This document shows positions 1 to 8,204 of a stretch of 64,000 nucleotides of DNA, in pieces. Position 1 is the stretch's first letter; every line of letters starts with the position of its first letter. Made by a program: the position numbers and the translations under genes. This DNA is from Hymenobacter mucosus (lineage in GTDB: Bacteria; Bacteroidota; Bacteroidia; Cytophagales; Hymenobacteraceae): positions 62,001 to 126,000 of the forward strand of contig NZ_FZNS01000010.1 of NCBI RefSeq assembly GCF_900188255.1, written 5' to 3'. The notes beneath the pieces are model-generated. The model was not told the DNA's origin, did not search any database, and worked only from the letters and a program-made list of their open reading frames with translations.

Positions 1-153
1 GATATTTATTGCGCCGGGCAGGTGGCCGCCGGCAAACTCGTCGGGCCGGCGCACGTCCACGAGCACCGCGCCGGGCTGGCGCAGGCCCTCGGCAAACTGC
101 GCGGGCGTGAGGTTCTGGAAAGCAGGAGCGGAAGATTTACGGAAGCCGAACAT
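1..153 (-). CDS. Rhodanese-domain protein, cut by the window edge
   Basis: The first 51 codons of a minus-strand gene are visible and the rest lies beyond base 1. The peptide begins MFGFRKSSAPAF and runs into the typical N-terminal half of a single rhodanese domain (AQFAEGLRQPG, VLVDVRRPDEFAGGHLPGA). The catalytic cysteine loop lies outside the window, so activity cannot be judged. Rhodaneses move sulfane sulfur between thiols. It follows the CstB-like gene by about 105 bases on the same strand and is probably the third gene of the sulfur operon. The visible sequence opens with a short hydrophilic stretch and no clear signal peptide, suggesting a cytoplasmic protein. Confidence 0.8.
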   Translation of the reverse strand, partial: MFGFRKSSAPAFQNLTPAQFAEGLRQPGAVLVDVRRPDEFAGGHLPGAINI

Positions 154-258
154 GGCGGAGGTTGAGTGAATGGCAAGAAAAACAGCCCGTTGTGCTTCTG
201 CTGCGCTCAGCAGGGCGTGCTGGCGGGGATTCTTCTTTACCGGGTAATGGGTTGGGAG

Positions 259-1614
259 TTAGTAGGTCGCCGAAGCGGACTGAAAGGATTTCACGGCCTC
301 GCTCAAATCCAGCACTTCGGTGCCGGGCAGCGCGTCGGCCACGATGCTGGCGCCGGCCGCCGAGCGGTAGCCGCCCGCGCAGTGCACCACCACCGGCTTA
401 CCGGTGGGAATCTCACTGGCCCGCTCACGCAACTCGGGCAGGGGAATGTTGATAGAACCATCGAAAATGGGCTCCTCGCGGTGCTCGGTGGCGTTGCGAA
501 TGTCCACGATGGTGTAGTTCTCCGGGTGCTCCCGGAACTGCGCCACGTCCAGCACGGGCATGGTGGCTTCGGTGGCGGGCGTGCCCACCAGCGCGCCCTT
601 AATCAGGGGCTCGTAGCCGATTTTGGTGGTTTTCTGAATCAGGTCTTCCCGCGTGGCTTCGTCGGCCGCCAGCAGATAGAACGACTCTTCCGGCCCCACG
701 ATGGAGCCCAGCCAGGTTTCAAATTTGCCGCCCTGCTGGATGTTGATAGCGCCTGCTGCGTGGCCTTTTTTGAACTCCGCTTCGGGGCGCGTGTCGATGA
801 CCACCACGCCGGCTGACAGCGCCGTGCCGGGAGCCAGGCGCGGCACCTGCCGCACGCTGGGCGCGTAGGCGGGCGCGCCGGCCTTGTTGAGGGTCACGTC
901 GTAGCCGAAGTATTTGGGAATGAACGGCTGGTCGGCCAGCAGCTCTTGCACAAAGTCTGCCTCGCTCAGCTCGCGCAGCATCGGGTTGCCGAACTTTTCA
1001 GCGACGATGGTGCTGAGACTGGCCCCACTCAGGGCCTTGCCGCAGAGCGAGCCCGCGCCGTGGGCGGGGTACACCACCACGGTGTCTTCGAGCTTCATCA
1101 GCTTGTCGCGCAGCGAGTGGTACAGCTGCTTGGCCAGCTCTTCGCGCTTGGCCGTCATATTGCCGGCACTCTCGCGCAGGTCGGGCCGGCCCACGTCCCC
1201 GATAAAGAGCGTGTCGCCGGTGAATACCGCTTCATCATAGCCCTCGCGGCGGAGTACGATGCTGATGGAATCGGGCGAGTGGCCGGGGGTGTTCAGGGCC
1301 CGGAACGTGAGCTTGCCCACCGTAAAGTCCTGGCCCTCGTCAAACGCTTCGTGGGGGTAATCGGCCCCCAGCAGCTTGCTTACGCGGATGACGGCGCCGG
1401 TGGTCTGAGCAATTTCCAGGTGGCTGCTCACGAAGTCAGCGTGGGGGTGGGTTTCGATGACAGCCACGATTTTCGCGTCGTTGGCCTGGGCGTAGTCGTA
1501 GTATTGTTGCGGGTTGCGGGCGGGGTCGATGAGCACGATTTCGCGGGCGCACTCGCTGAGAATGGCGTAGGAGAAATGGGCCAGGCCCTTGTCTTCAAAC
1601 TGTTCGATTTTCAT
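259..1614 (-). CDS. CstB-like persulfide dioxygenase fused to two rhodanese domains
   Basis: A 451-residue protein with a metallo-beta-lactamase fold at about residues 1-240, then two rhodanese-like domains (about 255-345 and 355-450). Metal-site motifs are THPHAD (H56, H58, D60), a later GHSPDS, FTGDTLF and YPAHG. The residue after D60 is Phe rather than the usual second-metal His. The first rhodanese domain has no cysteine in its active loop (YLLAADE). The second has one, in VVHCAGGYRS (C412). This order, dioxygenase then dead rhodanese then live rhodanese, and the length match the known CstB family, which oxidises persulfides to sulfite and makes thiosulfate. Detoxification of sulfide-derived persulfide is inferred. 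It lies 45 bases behind the TauE-type permease gene. Confidence 0.87.
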   Translation of the reverse strand: MKIEQFEDKGLAHFSYAILSECAREIVLIDPARNPQQYYDYAQANDAKIVAVIETHPHADFVSSHLEIAQTTGAVIRVSKLLGADYPHEAFDEGQDFTVGKLTFRALNTPGHSPDSISIVLRREGYDEAVFTGDTLFIGDVGRPDLRESAGNMTAKREELAKQLYHSLRDKLMKLEDTVVVYPAHGAGSLCGKALSGASLSTIVAEKFGNPMLRELSEADFVQELLADQPFIPKYFGYDVTLNKAGAPAYAPSVRQVPRLAPGTALSAGVVVIDTRPEAEFKKGHAAGAINIQQGGKFETWLGSIVGPEESFYLLAADEATREDLIQKTTKIGYEPLIKGALVGTPATEATMPVLDVAQFREHPENYTIVDIRNATEHREEPIFDGSINIPLPELRERASEIPTGKPVVVHCAGGYRSAAGASIVADALPGTEVLDLSEAVKSFQSASATY

Positions 1615-1659
1615 GGTCGAAACGAAAAAAACGGGTGAGAGAAAGCGAAATGGGAGTGG

Positions 1660-2478
1660 TTAGCTGTGCTGAAACAGCAGCTCTTTGAGGAGAATAAACG
1701 TGCCCATGGCCAGCGTGAACCAGCCGAACGCGGGCTTTAATTTGGCCCCCGGAATGAAGCGAGCCAGGTAGGTGCCCAGCACGATGCCGCCGAGGGCAAA
1801 GGCCAGGAAGCCCGCCAGAAACGACCAGGCAATGGGCGTGCCCGCGCTCAGGTCGCCGGTGAAGCCAATCAGCGAGTTCAGGGCAATGATGGCCAGGGAA
1901 GTACCCACGGCCAACTTCATAGGCAGGCGGGCGCCCAGTACCAGCGCCGGAATAATCAGGAAGCCCCCGCCCGCCCCCACGAAGCCCGTGAGCGTGCCCA
2001 CCACCAAGCCGATGCCCAGCACGAGCGGGTAGTTGAAGGCGTGTTTGGCGGGCAATTCCTCGTCCAGCACCTGTTCAGCTTGCTTGCTGCGAATCATCGA
2101 CACAGCGGCCACCACCATCAGCACGGCAAAGGCCACCAGCACCAGCAAGTCTTTAGTAAAGACGATGCTGCCCAGGGTAAACAACTCGTGCGGGATGGCG
2201 GGCATGAGCACCTTGCGCACGGCAAACACGGCCAGCAGCGAGGGAATCAGAAAGACCAGGGCCGTTTTCAGCGACATCAGACCCTTGCGGAAGTAGCCCC
2301 ACGCGCCCACCACCGACGTGCTGCCCACCACAAACAGCGAGTAGGCCGTGCTCAGCACCGGGCTCACGCCCATCAGGTACACCAGCACCGGCACGGTGAG
2401 GATGGAGCCGCCCCCGCCCATAATGCCCAGGGAGAGACCAATGAAGATGGCGGCGAAGTAGCCGAAGTAAGGAAGCAT
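1660..2478 (-). CDS. tauE: TauE/SafE-family sulfite/sulfur-compound permease
   Basis: A 272-residue polytopic inner-membrane protein. It shows the internal duplication of the TauE/SafE family: the N-terminal half contains GIMGGGGSILTVPVLVYLMG and the second half contains GFVGAGGGFLIIPALVLGAR, each followed by a small-residue-rich helix. About eight hydrophobic segments are visible. Members export or import sulfite, sulfoacetate or related anions. Next to a CstB-like enzyme the likely job is export of sulfite or thiosulfate, as in cst-type operons; this is inference. It is the first gene of a minus-strand unit (permease, dioxygenase, rhodanese). An ATGAA-N6-TTCAT repeat sits 22-37 bases upstream of its ATG, matching one in front of the neighbouring ArsR gene. 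Confidence 0.9.
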   Translation of the reverse strand: MLPYFGYFAAIFIGLSLGIMGGGGSILTVPVLVYLMGVSPVLSTAYSLFVVGSTSVVGAWGYFRKGLMSLKTALVFLIPSLLAVFAVRKVLMPAIPHELFTLGSIVFTKDLLVLVAFAVLMVVAAVSMIRSKQAEQVLDEELPAKHAFNYPLVLGIGLVVGTLTGFVGAGGGFLIIPALVLGARLPMKLAVGTSLAIIALNSLIGFTGDLSAGTPIAWSFLAGFLAFALGGIVLGTYLARFIPGAKLKPAFGWFTLAMGTFILLKELLFQHS

Positions 2479-2499
2479 GCGGGGGTAACGTATGTAATT

Positions 2500-2515
2500 A
2501 TGAAAGGTTGTTCAT
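2500..2515. promoter_or_regulatory. Putative ArsR operator in front of the permease operon
   Basis: Perfect 5-bp inverted arms ATGAA and TTCAT separated by six bases (AGGTTG). The same arrangement with closely similar flanks (TATGAA...TTCATGT) recurs at 2885-2900 before the ArsR gene. The position, 22-37 bases upstream of the permease start codon, suits a repressor overlapping the promoter. Binding by the neighbouring ArsR protein is inferred. Confidence 0.6.
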
Positions 2516-2544
2516 GTATTACGGCAAAAAAAAGCCGCGCTGGC

Positions 2545-2868
2545 TTACAAAAAGGTGCAGGTGGCCAGGCACTGAATCACGTCGATGACTTCGCGCATTT
2601 TCAGCGAGTAGTAGATGTTTTTGCCGTCGCGGGTGCTGCTGAGGATGCCCTTCAGCTTCATGCCCGTCAGGTGGTGCGACAGCAGGCTCTGCTCCACACC
2701 CAGCTGCTCGCTGATGTCCGATACCGCCAGGCTGCCCTGACTGGCCAGCAGCTGCACCACGGCAATGCGCGTGGGGTGGGCCGTGGTCTTGAGGATAAAG
2801 GCCACCTTCTCCATCTTCTCGGTGGTCAGGTTCAGGTCAACGGCCGGCGCAGGGAGGGGAGTGCTCAT
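2545..2868 (-). CDS. ArsR/SmtB-family repressor, probably of the sulfur operon
   Basis: A 107-residue winged-helix protein starting MSTPLPAPAVDLN. The ATG at 2866-2868 was chosen because the alternative upstream extension is low-complexity and unlike ArsR proteins. The HTH region covers about residues 28-90 (HPTRIAVVQLL, ISEQLGVEQSLLSHHLTGM, GKNIYYSL). It has no N-terminal metal-site ELCVCDL box. Its only cysteines are C100 and C104 at the extreme C terminus (CLATCTFL). Two thiols next to a persulfide-handling operon suggest sulfur or persulfide sensing by disulfide or polysulfide formation; this is inference, and metal sensing is the alternative. The gene lies upstream of the permease on the same strand and has its own copy of the putative operator, so it is probably autoregulated. 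Confidence 0.85.
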   Translation of the reverse strand: MSTPLPAPAVDLNLTTEKMEKVAFILKTTAHPTRIAVVQLLASQGSLAVSDISEQLGVEQSLLSHHLTGMKLKGILSSTRDGKNIYYSLKMREVIDVIQCLATCTFL

Positions 2869-2884
2869 GGGATGGGGCAAATGT

Positions 2885-2900
2885 ATGAAACAATCTTCAT
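2885..2900. promoter_or_regulatory. Putative ArsR operator in front of the arsR-type gene
   Basis: Second copy of the ATGAA-N6-TTCAT inverted repeat (spacer ACAATC), 17-32 bases upstream of the ArsR start codon. It shares TATGAA and TTCATGT with the 2500-2515 copy. This fits autoregulation plus control of the downstream permease operon. Confidence 0.6.
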
Positions 2901-3060
2901 GTGTCAAATACACGGCGCTAACCCGTCCAGTGGCGAGTTGGTTCCGCGCGGCGAAAAAGGCTGGCTGCCGGCCCGGCGACTGGCCGCCCGGCCCGCCGTT
3001 TCGCGGCAACTTGCGTACGTACCGTGTTCATCCTTCTTTCCACCTTATTTCCTCTCTGCT

Positions 3061-3750
3061 ATGCGACACCTGGAGCAACACCGCACGCACCGCATCGGCT
3101 GGCTCCGGGCCGCCGTGCTGGGGGCCAACGACGGCATCATCTCCACGGCCAGCCTGGTGGTGGGCGTGGCCGCTTCCAGCGCTTCGCGCGAAAGCGTGCT
3201 GGTGGCCGGCGTGGCCGGCCTGGTGGCCGGGGCCATGTCGATGGCCACGGGCGAGTACGTGTCCGTCAGCTCGCAGGCCGATACGGAAGCGGCCGACCTG
3301 GCCCGGGAGCGGCAGGAACTGAAAAACAACCCGCAGGGGGAGCACCAAGAGCTGGCCGCCATCTACGTCGAGCGGGGCCTGGAACCGAAGCTGGCCGCGC
3401 AGGTGGCCGAGCAGCTGATGGCCCGCGACGCGCTGGGCGCCCACGCCCGCGAGGAGCTGGGCATCTCCGAACTCCTCTCGGCCAACCCGGTGCAGGCCGC
3501 GCTGGCCTCGGCCGGCACGTTCACGGTGGGCGCGGCGCTGCCGCTGCTGGTGATTCTGGTGGCCCCGGCCGCCACGCTGGCCTGGTCCGTGTCGATTACG
3601 TCGCTGCTGTTTCTGGCCGCGCTGGGCGGGCTGGCGGCCTACGTGGGTGGCTCCGGCGTGGGGAAAGCCGCCGCGCGCGTCACGTTCTGGGGCGTGCTGG
3701 CCATGGCCCTCACGGCGGTTGTCGGGCGGCTGTTTCAGGTAACGCCCTGA
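3061..3750 (+). CDS. VIT1/CCC1-family iron/manganese transporter
   Basis: A 229-residue membrane protein beginning MRHLEQHRTHRIGWLRAAVLGANDGI, the hallmark start of the VIT/CCC1/nodulin-21 family. Five helices are expected. The first pair carries AAVLGANDGIISTASLVVGV and GLVAGAMSMATGEYVSVSSQ, which hold the conserved Asn, Asp, Met and Glu/Tyr residues of the transport path. A charged cytosolic loop (QADTEAADLARERQEL to about residue 125) corresponds to the metal-binding hairpin. C-terminal helices follow from about residue 145. Family members move Fe2+ or Mn2+ out of the cytosol. A longer open frame continues upstream, but the ATG at 3061 begins exactly at the conserved N terminus. The gene points away from the ArsR gene, and no shared operator was seen directly before it. 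Confidence 0.9.
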   Translation: MRHLEQHRTHRIGWLRAAVLGANDGIISTASLVVGVAASSASRESVLVAGVAGLVAGAMSMATGEYVSVSSQADTEAADLARERQELKNNPQGEHQELAAIYVERGLEPKLAAQVAEQLMARDALGAHAREELGISELLSANPVQAALASAGTFTVGAALPLLVILVAPAATLAWSVSITSLLFLAALGGLAAYVGGSGVGKAAARVTFWGVLAMALTAVVGRLFQVTP

Positions 3751-3854
3751 TGAAAGACGCGCGGCCGGTTATGGTGGGGCGGCCGGCGCGGCGGGAGAAC
3801 CGGGCTTGGCCCTACTCCTACCGCCCGGACCGGACCGGGAAGCCCCGGGCGGGC

Positions 3855-4082
3855 CTACTCTGCCGGTTGGCACTGCCCGGAGCGGGCAACCCGCGGGGCA
3901 GTGGCCGGACTGCGGGGCAATACGGCGGCCGACGGTGCGGGCCGGGAAAGTACCGGGGGCGCGGACGGAGCCGGGGGCGTGCGCCAGCGGGCCACCTCGT
4001 GGGCGGTGTAGCGCCGCCATACCCCTTGCCGGAAGCAGGCCAGGCAGCACGCCAACAACAAGAATAAAACGTATACTCCCAT
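3855..4082 (-). CDS. Possible small membrane protein with Pro/Ala-rich tail
   Basis: A 75-residue open frame beginning MGVYVLFLLLACCLACF, a single hydrophobic helix with cysteines, followed by a basic segment and a Pro/Ala/Ser-rich tail. No family is recognised. The region between the VIT gene and the kinase gene is otherwise without a convincing gene, and open frames arise easily in such GC-rich DNA, so this may be chance. No clear ribosome site or promoter supports it. Confidence 0.25.
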   Translation of the reverse strand: MGVYVLFLLLACCLACFRQGVWRRYTAHEVARWRTPPAPSAPPVLSRPAPSAAVLPRSPATAPRVARSGQCQPAE

Positions 4083-4168
4083 AGCGAATACCTTGCAGGA
4101 CAGCCAGTAGCAGCCGGCGGCTATACCCCATCGGCCGCCGAAAAGTTCGGTAGTTGGCGCGAAAAATT

Positions 4169-4201
4169 CTCGTTGTTGCTGGGTGGCCCAGCAACAACGA
4201 G
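4169..4201. terminator. Perfect 15-bp hairpin, likely terminator
   Basis: Two perfect 15-base arms (CTCGTTGTTGCTGGG and its complement) surround a 3-base loop. On the minus strand the hairpin is followed by AATTTTTCG, so it can end transcripts running left from the histidine kinase gene. On the plus strand there is no T-run, although the hairpin would also face read-through from the VIT gene. Confidence 0.6.
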
Positions 4202-4262
4202 CAGCGGTGCCCACCGGCCGCGGAGGCAGCCGGGGTAATAGGTTACTCTTATCCTGTATCCG

Positions 4263-4433
4263 ATGACAGGCCTGGAACTTGCACTAAGTGGACTGCTACT
4301 CGTCGTCAGCGGCGTAGCCGTCGGGCTGCAGCGGCGCTACCGCGCGCTGCGGCGCCGGCACCGACGGCTGCAGCAGCTGCACGCGCAGGCCGAGCAGCAG
4401 TTGCGCACGCTGTGGGCGGGCAACGACCAGTAG
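4263..4433 (+). CDS. Small single-pass membrane protein, hypothetical
   Basis: A 56-residue frame starting MTGLELALSGLLLVVSGVAV: one membrane helix followed by a very basic stretch (RRYRALRRRHRRLQQ) and a Gln/Glu-rich helix able to form a coiled coil. This membrane-anchor-plus-basic-helix layout is common for small bacterial membrane proteins. It ends about 50 bases before the 3' end of the convergent kinase gene. No family recognised; the short length leaves real doubt. Confidence 0.4.
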   Translation: MTGLELALSGLLLVVSGVAVGLQRRYRALRRRHRRLQQLHAQAEQQLRTLWAGNDQ

Positions 4434-4484
4434 CCCGGCGCGGCCGGGGCGCTTGCCGCGAGCCAGGGCGACGGCCGCCCACCC

Positions 4485-7382
4485 CTATCCGGCGGCGGGT
4501 TCCCCCGCGGCCAGCGGCAACTGAATCGTGAACGTGCTGCCTTGCCCCGGCTGGCTGCGCACGGTGATGGTGCCGCCGGCGTTGTCCACGATTTTCTTGA
4601 CCGTGTACAGCCCCACGCCGGAGCCTTCCACGTGCGAATGCAGGCGCCGGAACAACCCGAAGAGCTGGGCCTGCTGCTCTTCCGTCAGGCCCAGCCCGTT
4701 GTCGGTGACGGCCAGGAACACGGCGCGGGGCGTGCAGTGGGCGCGCAGCTGCACCACGGGATGCCGGGCGGGGTCGGCGTACTTAACGGCGTTGCTGAGC
4801 AGGTTGTAGACGATGCTGCGTAGGTGGCGGGGGGTGAAGGAAACGGTCGGGCAGGCCGCCACGTCGACCTGCACCTGGGCGCGGGCGGCGGTCAGGGCCG
4901 GCCCCAGGTCCAGGCACACGGCCTCGACGAGGGCGGTCAGGTCCACGGTTTCGGGGGCCTCGTCCGGCGCCTGCTGCAGGCGGGTGAGGTCGGTGAGCTG
5001 GGCGATGGTGAGCTGAAAGCGCTCCACGGCCCCCTGCATCATGTCCAGCAGCTGGGGCACCAGGGCCTGGGCGGGGCCGTCCTCGGCCAGGTGCTGGCGC
5101 AGGGCCAGCAGCAGGCCCTCGATGTTGGTGATGGGGGACTTCAGGTCGTGCGAGGCCGTGTAGATGAAGTTGTCCAGGTCCCGGTTGGTGCGCGTGAGCT
5201 GCGCGTTGGCGGCGGTGAGCTGGTGGGCCACGTCCTGGAAGCCCTGCTCGGCCTGCTTCTGCTCGTGGATGTCGATGGCGGCCCCCACCCACTGCAGCAC
5301 GTTGCCGGCCGTGCCCAGCACGGGCACGGCCCGGTCCAGGTGCCAGCGATACTGGCCGGTGGCGGCCACGCGCAGGCGCAGCTCGGCCTGAAAGGGCTGC
5401 CCGCCGGCCACGGCCGCCAGCCAGGCCTGCAGGAAGGGCTGCTGGTCGTCGGGGTGCACGTACTGCTGCCAGCCCAGGCCCTGGCCGTTGGCGGCGGTGG
5501 TAAACCGCTCCCAGTGCGGACTCAGGTAGGTGGTCTGGCCCTGGGCGTCGGCTTCCCACACCACCATGGGCGTGGTTTCGGCCAGGTGGCGGAAGCGGGC
5601 TTCGCTGCGCTCGGCGCGCTGCTGGGCCTGCACCTGGGCCGTCACCTCGAAGGCAAAGACCAGCACGCCGTCGACCTGCCCGTGCTCGTCGTGGCGGGCC
5701 TGCTGGATGTAGTTGAAGTAGCGCTCCTCCAGCGGGCCGCCCGCGGTGCGGGCCACCGGGATGCACATGCCCAGCTCCTGGTGCGTGCGGCCCGTTTCGT
5801 AGACCTGGCGAAACGTGTGGTGGACGGGGTGGCCGGCAATTTCGGGGAAGGCCCGCAGCAGCGGCTGACCCGCCAGCGGGCGGTCGGGAAACAGCGCCTG
5901 GTAGCCGGGGTTCACCAGCTCGTAGACCAGGTCGGGGCCGCTGAGGATGGCCACGGCGGCCGGGGCCTGCTCAAAGAAGCGGTGCAGGCGCTGGCGCTGC
6001 AACTCACGCTCCTGGGCCTGGGCCTGGGCGGCGGCCAGCACCTGGGCCTGCAGGGCCTCGTTCTGGCGGCGCGCCCGCACCTGCTCGGTTACGTCCACGC
6101 TGAATACCAGCGTGCCCGTGACCTGCCCCGCCCCGTCGGTGAGCGGCTGGCAGAGCACGTCCGCGAAGCGCGGCACCCGCTGCCCGGTGGCGGGGTCGTG
6201 CAGGGCCAGGGCCAGCTCCGCCTCCGCGAAGGGCCGGCCTGTGCGGTACACCTCGTCGAGGCGGGCCACGAAGCCCTGCGCCGCCAGCTCGGGGCAGCAG
6301 GCGGCCAGGGGGACGTTTTCGGCGGCCCGCTGGCCGGTCCAGGCCCGGTAGGCGTCATTACTGAACACGTGCCGGTGCTCGGGGCCGGCCAGCGCGGCCA
6401 GGCTGGCGGGCACCTGGCCCAGCAGCTGGTGCAGCAGCTGGTGCTGCTGCTCGGCCCGGGCCAGGGCGGCCGCCAGCTGGGCGGTGCGCTCGGCCACGCG
6501 CGCTTCCAGCTCCTGGTTGAGCTGCTGCAGCTGCTGGCGGGCCCGCACCTGCTCGGTCACGTCGTAGGAAAAGTCCAGCACCCCGCGCACCTGCCCCTCG
6601 GGGCCGCGCAGGGGCAGGAAGAAGGCGTTGAAGTACACCTGCTCCGGCTGGCCGGCGCGCGCGAAGTCCACCTGAAACGGCAGCTCCGTGCCCACGAACG
6701 GCTCGCCCGTGCGGTACACCCCGTCGAGCACGTCAAGAATGCCCTGGCCGACGAGTTCGGGCCAGGCTTCGCGGATGGGCTGGCCCAGCAGGTCGCGCCC
6801 CGGGGCCAGGCGCTGGTAGTAGGGGTTGACGAGGGTGAACACCTGGTCGGGGCCTTCGTGCACGGCCACGTGGGCGGGCAGCTGCATGAGCAGCTCGTAA
6901 AAGCGCTGGCGCTGCATTTCCGCTTCGGCGCGGGCGGCCTCGGCCGCCGCCTGGCTGTCGAGCAGGCGGGCGTGGGCCTGCACGTCGGCCGTCACGTCCT
7001 GGGCCACGTGCAGAAGGTGCGCCACCCGGCCCTGGGCGTCGAGCACCGGGGAATTGCGCGGCTGCCAGTGCCGCTCAACGAACTGGCCGGGGCGGGCGGG
7101 GTCGGGCACGTCGTAGCGCTGCGGGGCCATCTGGTGGGGCTGGCCGGTGGCCAGCACTTGTTGGAGCGAGGCCAGCAAGTTGCGCGGCCCCTGGGCCTGG
7201 GGCGTCTGCGGGTTGTCGGGGAAAGCGGCGAAGATGGTCTGGCCCACCAGCTGCTCGCGGCGGGTAAGCGTGGCGGCCAGGTAGGCGTCGCTGACGGCCT
7301 CAATCACGAAAGCCGGGGAGAGCAGCAGGCAGGGCTGGGGCAGGGCCGCCAGCAGCAGCTCCACGTCGGGACTAAGGGACAT
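4485..7382 (-). CDS. Soluble multi-PAS sensor histidine kinase
   Basis: A 965-residue protein without membrane segments. Five PAS-type domains follow each other (about residues 5-135, 162-285, 318-440, 465-590 and 595-715), each closing with a phrase such as FSYDVTEQ, FSVDVTEQ or FAFEVTAQ and linked by Gln/Ala-rich coiled coils. The kinase core follows: H-box TASHDLKSPITNIEG (H745), N-box NLLSNAVKYA (N864), G1 DNGLGL (D894) and G2 GSGVGLYTVKK (about 921). No receiver or HPt domain is attached and no response-regulator gene is adjacent, so its partner lies elsewhere. The fifth PAS has a PAC-like end (WVGAAIDIHEQKQAE). The ligand or redox signal cannot be told from sequence. Cytoplasmic location is inferred from the lack of hydrophobic segments. 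Confidence 0.93.
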   Translation of the reverse strand: MSLSPDVELLLAALPQPCLLLSPAFVIEAVSDAYLAATLTRREQLVGQTIFAAFPDNPQTPQAQGPRNLLASLQQVLATGQPHQMAPQRYDVPDPARPGQFVERHWQPRNSPVLDAQGRVAHLLHVAQDVTADVQAHARLLDSQAAAEAARAEAEMQRQRFYELLMQLPAHVAVHEGPDQVFTLVNPYYQRLAPGRDLLGQPIREAWPELVGQGILDVLDGVYRTGEPFVGTELPFQVDFARAGQPEQVYFNAFFLPLRGPEGQVRGVLDFSYDVTEQVRARQQLQQLNQELEARVAERTAQLAAALARAEQQHQLLHQLLGQVPASLAALAGPEHRHVFSNDAYRAWTGQRAAENVPLAACCPELAAQGFVARLDEVYRTGRPFAEAELALALHDPATGQRVPRFADVLCQPLTDGAGQVTGTLVFSVDVTEQVRARRQNEALQAQVLAAAQAQAQERELQRQRLHRFFEQAPAAVAILSGPDLVYELVNPGYQALFPDRPLAGQPLLRAFPEIAGHPVHHTFRQVYETGRTHQELGMCIPVARTAGGPLEERYFNYIQQARHDEHGQVDGVLVFAFEVTAQVQAQQRAERSEARFRHLAETTPMVVWEADAQGQTTYLSPHWERFTTAANGQGLGWQQYVHPDDQQPFLQAWLAAVAGGQPFQAELRLRVAATGQYRWHLDRAVPVLGTAGNVLQWVGAAIDIHEQKQAEQGFQDVAHQLTAANAQLTRTNRDLDNFIYTASHDLKSPITNIEGLLLALRQHLAEDGPAQALVPQLLDMMQGAVERFQLTIAQLTDLTRLQQAPDEAPETVDLTALVEAVCLDLGPALTAARAQVQVDVAACPTVSFTPRHLRSIVYNLLSNAVKYADPARHPVVQLRAHCTPRAVFLAVTDNGLGLTEEQQAQLFGLFRRLHSHVEGSGVGLYTVKKIVDNAGGTITVRSQPGQGSTFTIQLPLAAGEPAAG

Positions 7383-7568
7383 AGTGGTGCGCAGGTAGAA
7401 CGGTGGCCAGGCCGAAGGTAGGGCTTTGGCGGCTGGGTTGCTACCCTGCTCAGATGGCGAAAGGCAAGCAGGTACGCACCGGCCGCAAGCGTCCCGCGCC
7501 GCGCCGCTCAGCAGGGCTAACGGGAATTTCTGTTCTTACTCTTGCGCTACCCCGTATACACGCCTTAA

Positions 7569-8174
7569 TTAGCGAAGCGTAAGGGAATCGAGCGTTACAG
7601 ATTCGCAAAGCTGTTTCGGCATCAGGCATGCACGGATATAAAACTTATGCGGGTCATCCAGATTACTCGTTTTCAGCGCAATGTGAAGTACATTATCCGT
7701 GCGGCTAAAGATGCGGCGGAAGTAATGATCCTCCGCATCGGCAAGTACCCAAGAATAGGTATCAAAGTGGCCTAGTTTTGAGTTAGACGCAATGGCCATT
7801 ACGAGCTGCGTGCGCGGTGTGCTGGTCAACGTGTCAAGGGCAAAACCATGAGTGTAATCCGGTTCGCTAAAAAGCCCGCCCCCTTGGGGCTCCCATTTCC
7901 GTTCTAGCCAGGCCTCCTTGATCTGAACATCGATTGAATCGCCCAACCGAATTTGCTTACTGCTGCAGGTTAGTTGGCGGATGAATACGTTGCGGAGCCG
8001 CCGCGAAAATGCAGAAGAAGGGCTGATAGGATAGGTCGGAACTACCTCGACCGTTTCACTAGCGACTGTGGGCACCGAATGATTGACCTCAGCCTGTGGT
8101 GAACTATCAACGTTACATCCTGTGAGGACGGAAAGGAATACTATCGGCGACAGGGTAAGAAGTAGTCTAAGCAT
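7569..8174 (-). CDS. Hypothetical lipoprotein
   Basis: A 201-residue protein with a lipoprotein signal (MLRLLLTLSPIVFLSVLTGC): hydrophobic core, then lipobox LTGC with the acylated cysteine at residue 20. After a Ser/Val/Pro-rich linker (about 25-55) the mature part is mixed alpha/beta with no motif I recognise. Further cysteines (CSSK, ACLM, LCES) could form disulfides. It is followed at 7569 by a gene-free stretch before the kinase gene and preceded by 30 bases after the next minus-strand gene, so the pair may be co-transcribed. The base composition is more balanced than that of the kinase gene, hinting at a different origin. Confidence 0.7.
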   Translation of the reverse strand: MLRLLLTLSPIVFLSVLTGCNVDSSPQAEVNHSVPTVASETVEVVPTYPISPSSAFSRRLRNVFIRQLTCSSKQIRLGDSIDVQIKEAWLERKWEPQGGGLFSEPDYTHGFALDTLTSTPRTQLVMAIASNSKLGHFDTYSWVLADAEDHYFRRIFSRTDNVLHIALKTSNLDDPHKFYIRACLMPKQLCESVTLDSLTLR

Positions 8175-8204
8175 CAGGGAAGAAAGGTACTACCAACGGC
8201 TCGG

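Noticed and set aside
2041..3060. Upstream extension of the VIT gene frame
   Set aside because: It runs antisense through the permease and ArsR genes and gives Gln/His-rich nonsense; the family N terminus starts at 3061.
4824..7421. Long open frame on the plus strand over the histidine kinase gene (865 codons)
   Set aside because: GC-rich codon use keeps the antisense frame open; its product is Gly/His/Val low-complexity with no fold, while the minus strand encodes a complete kinase.
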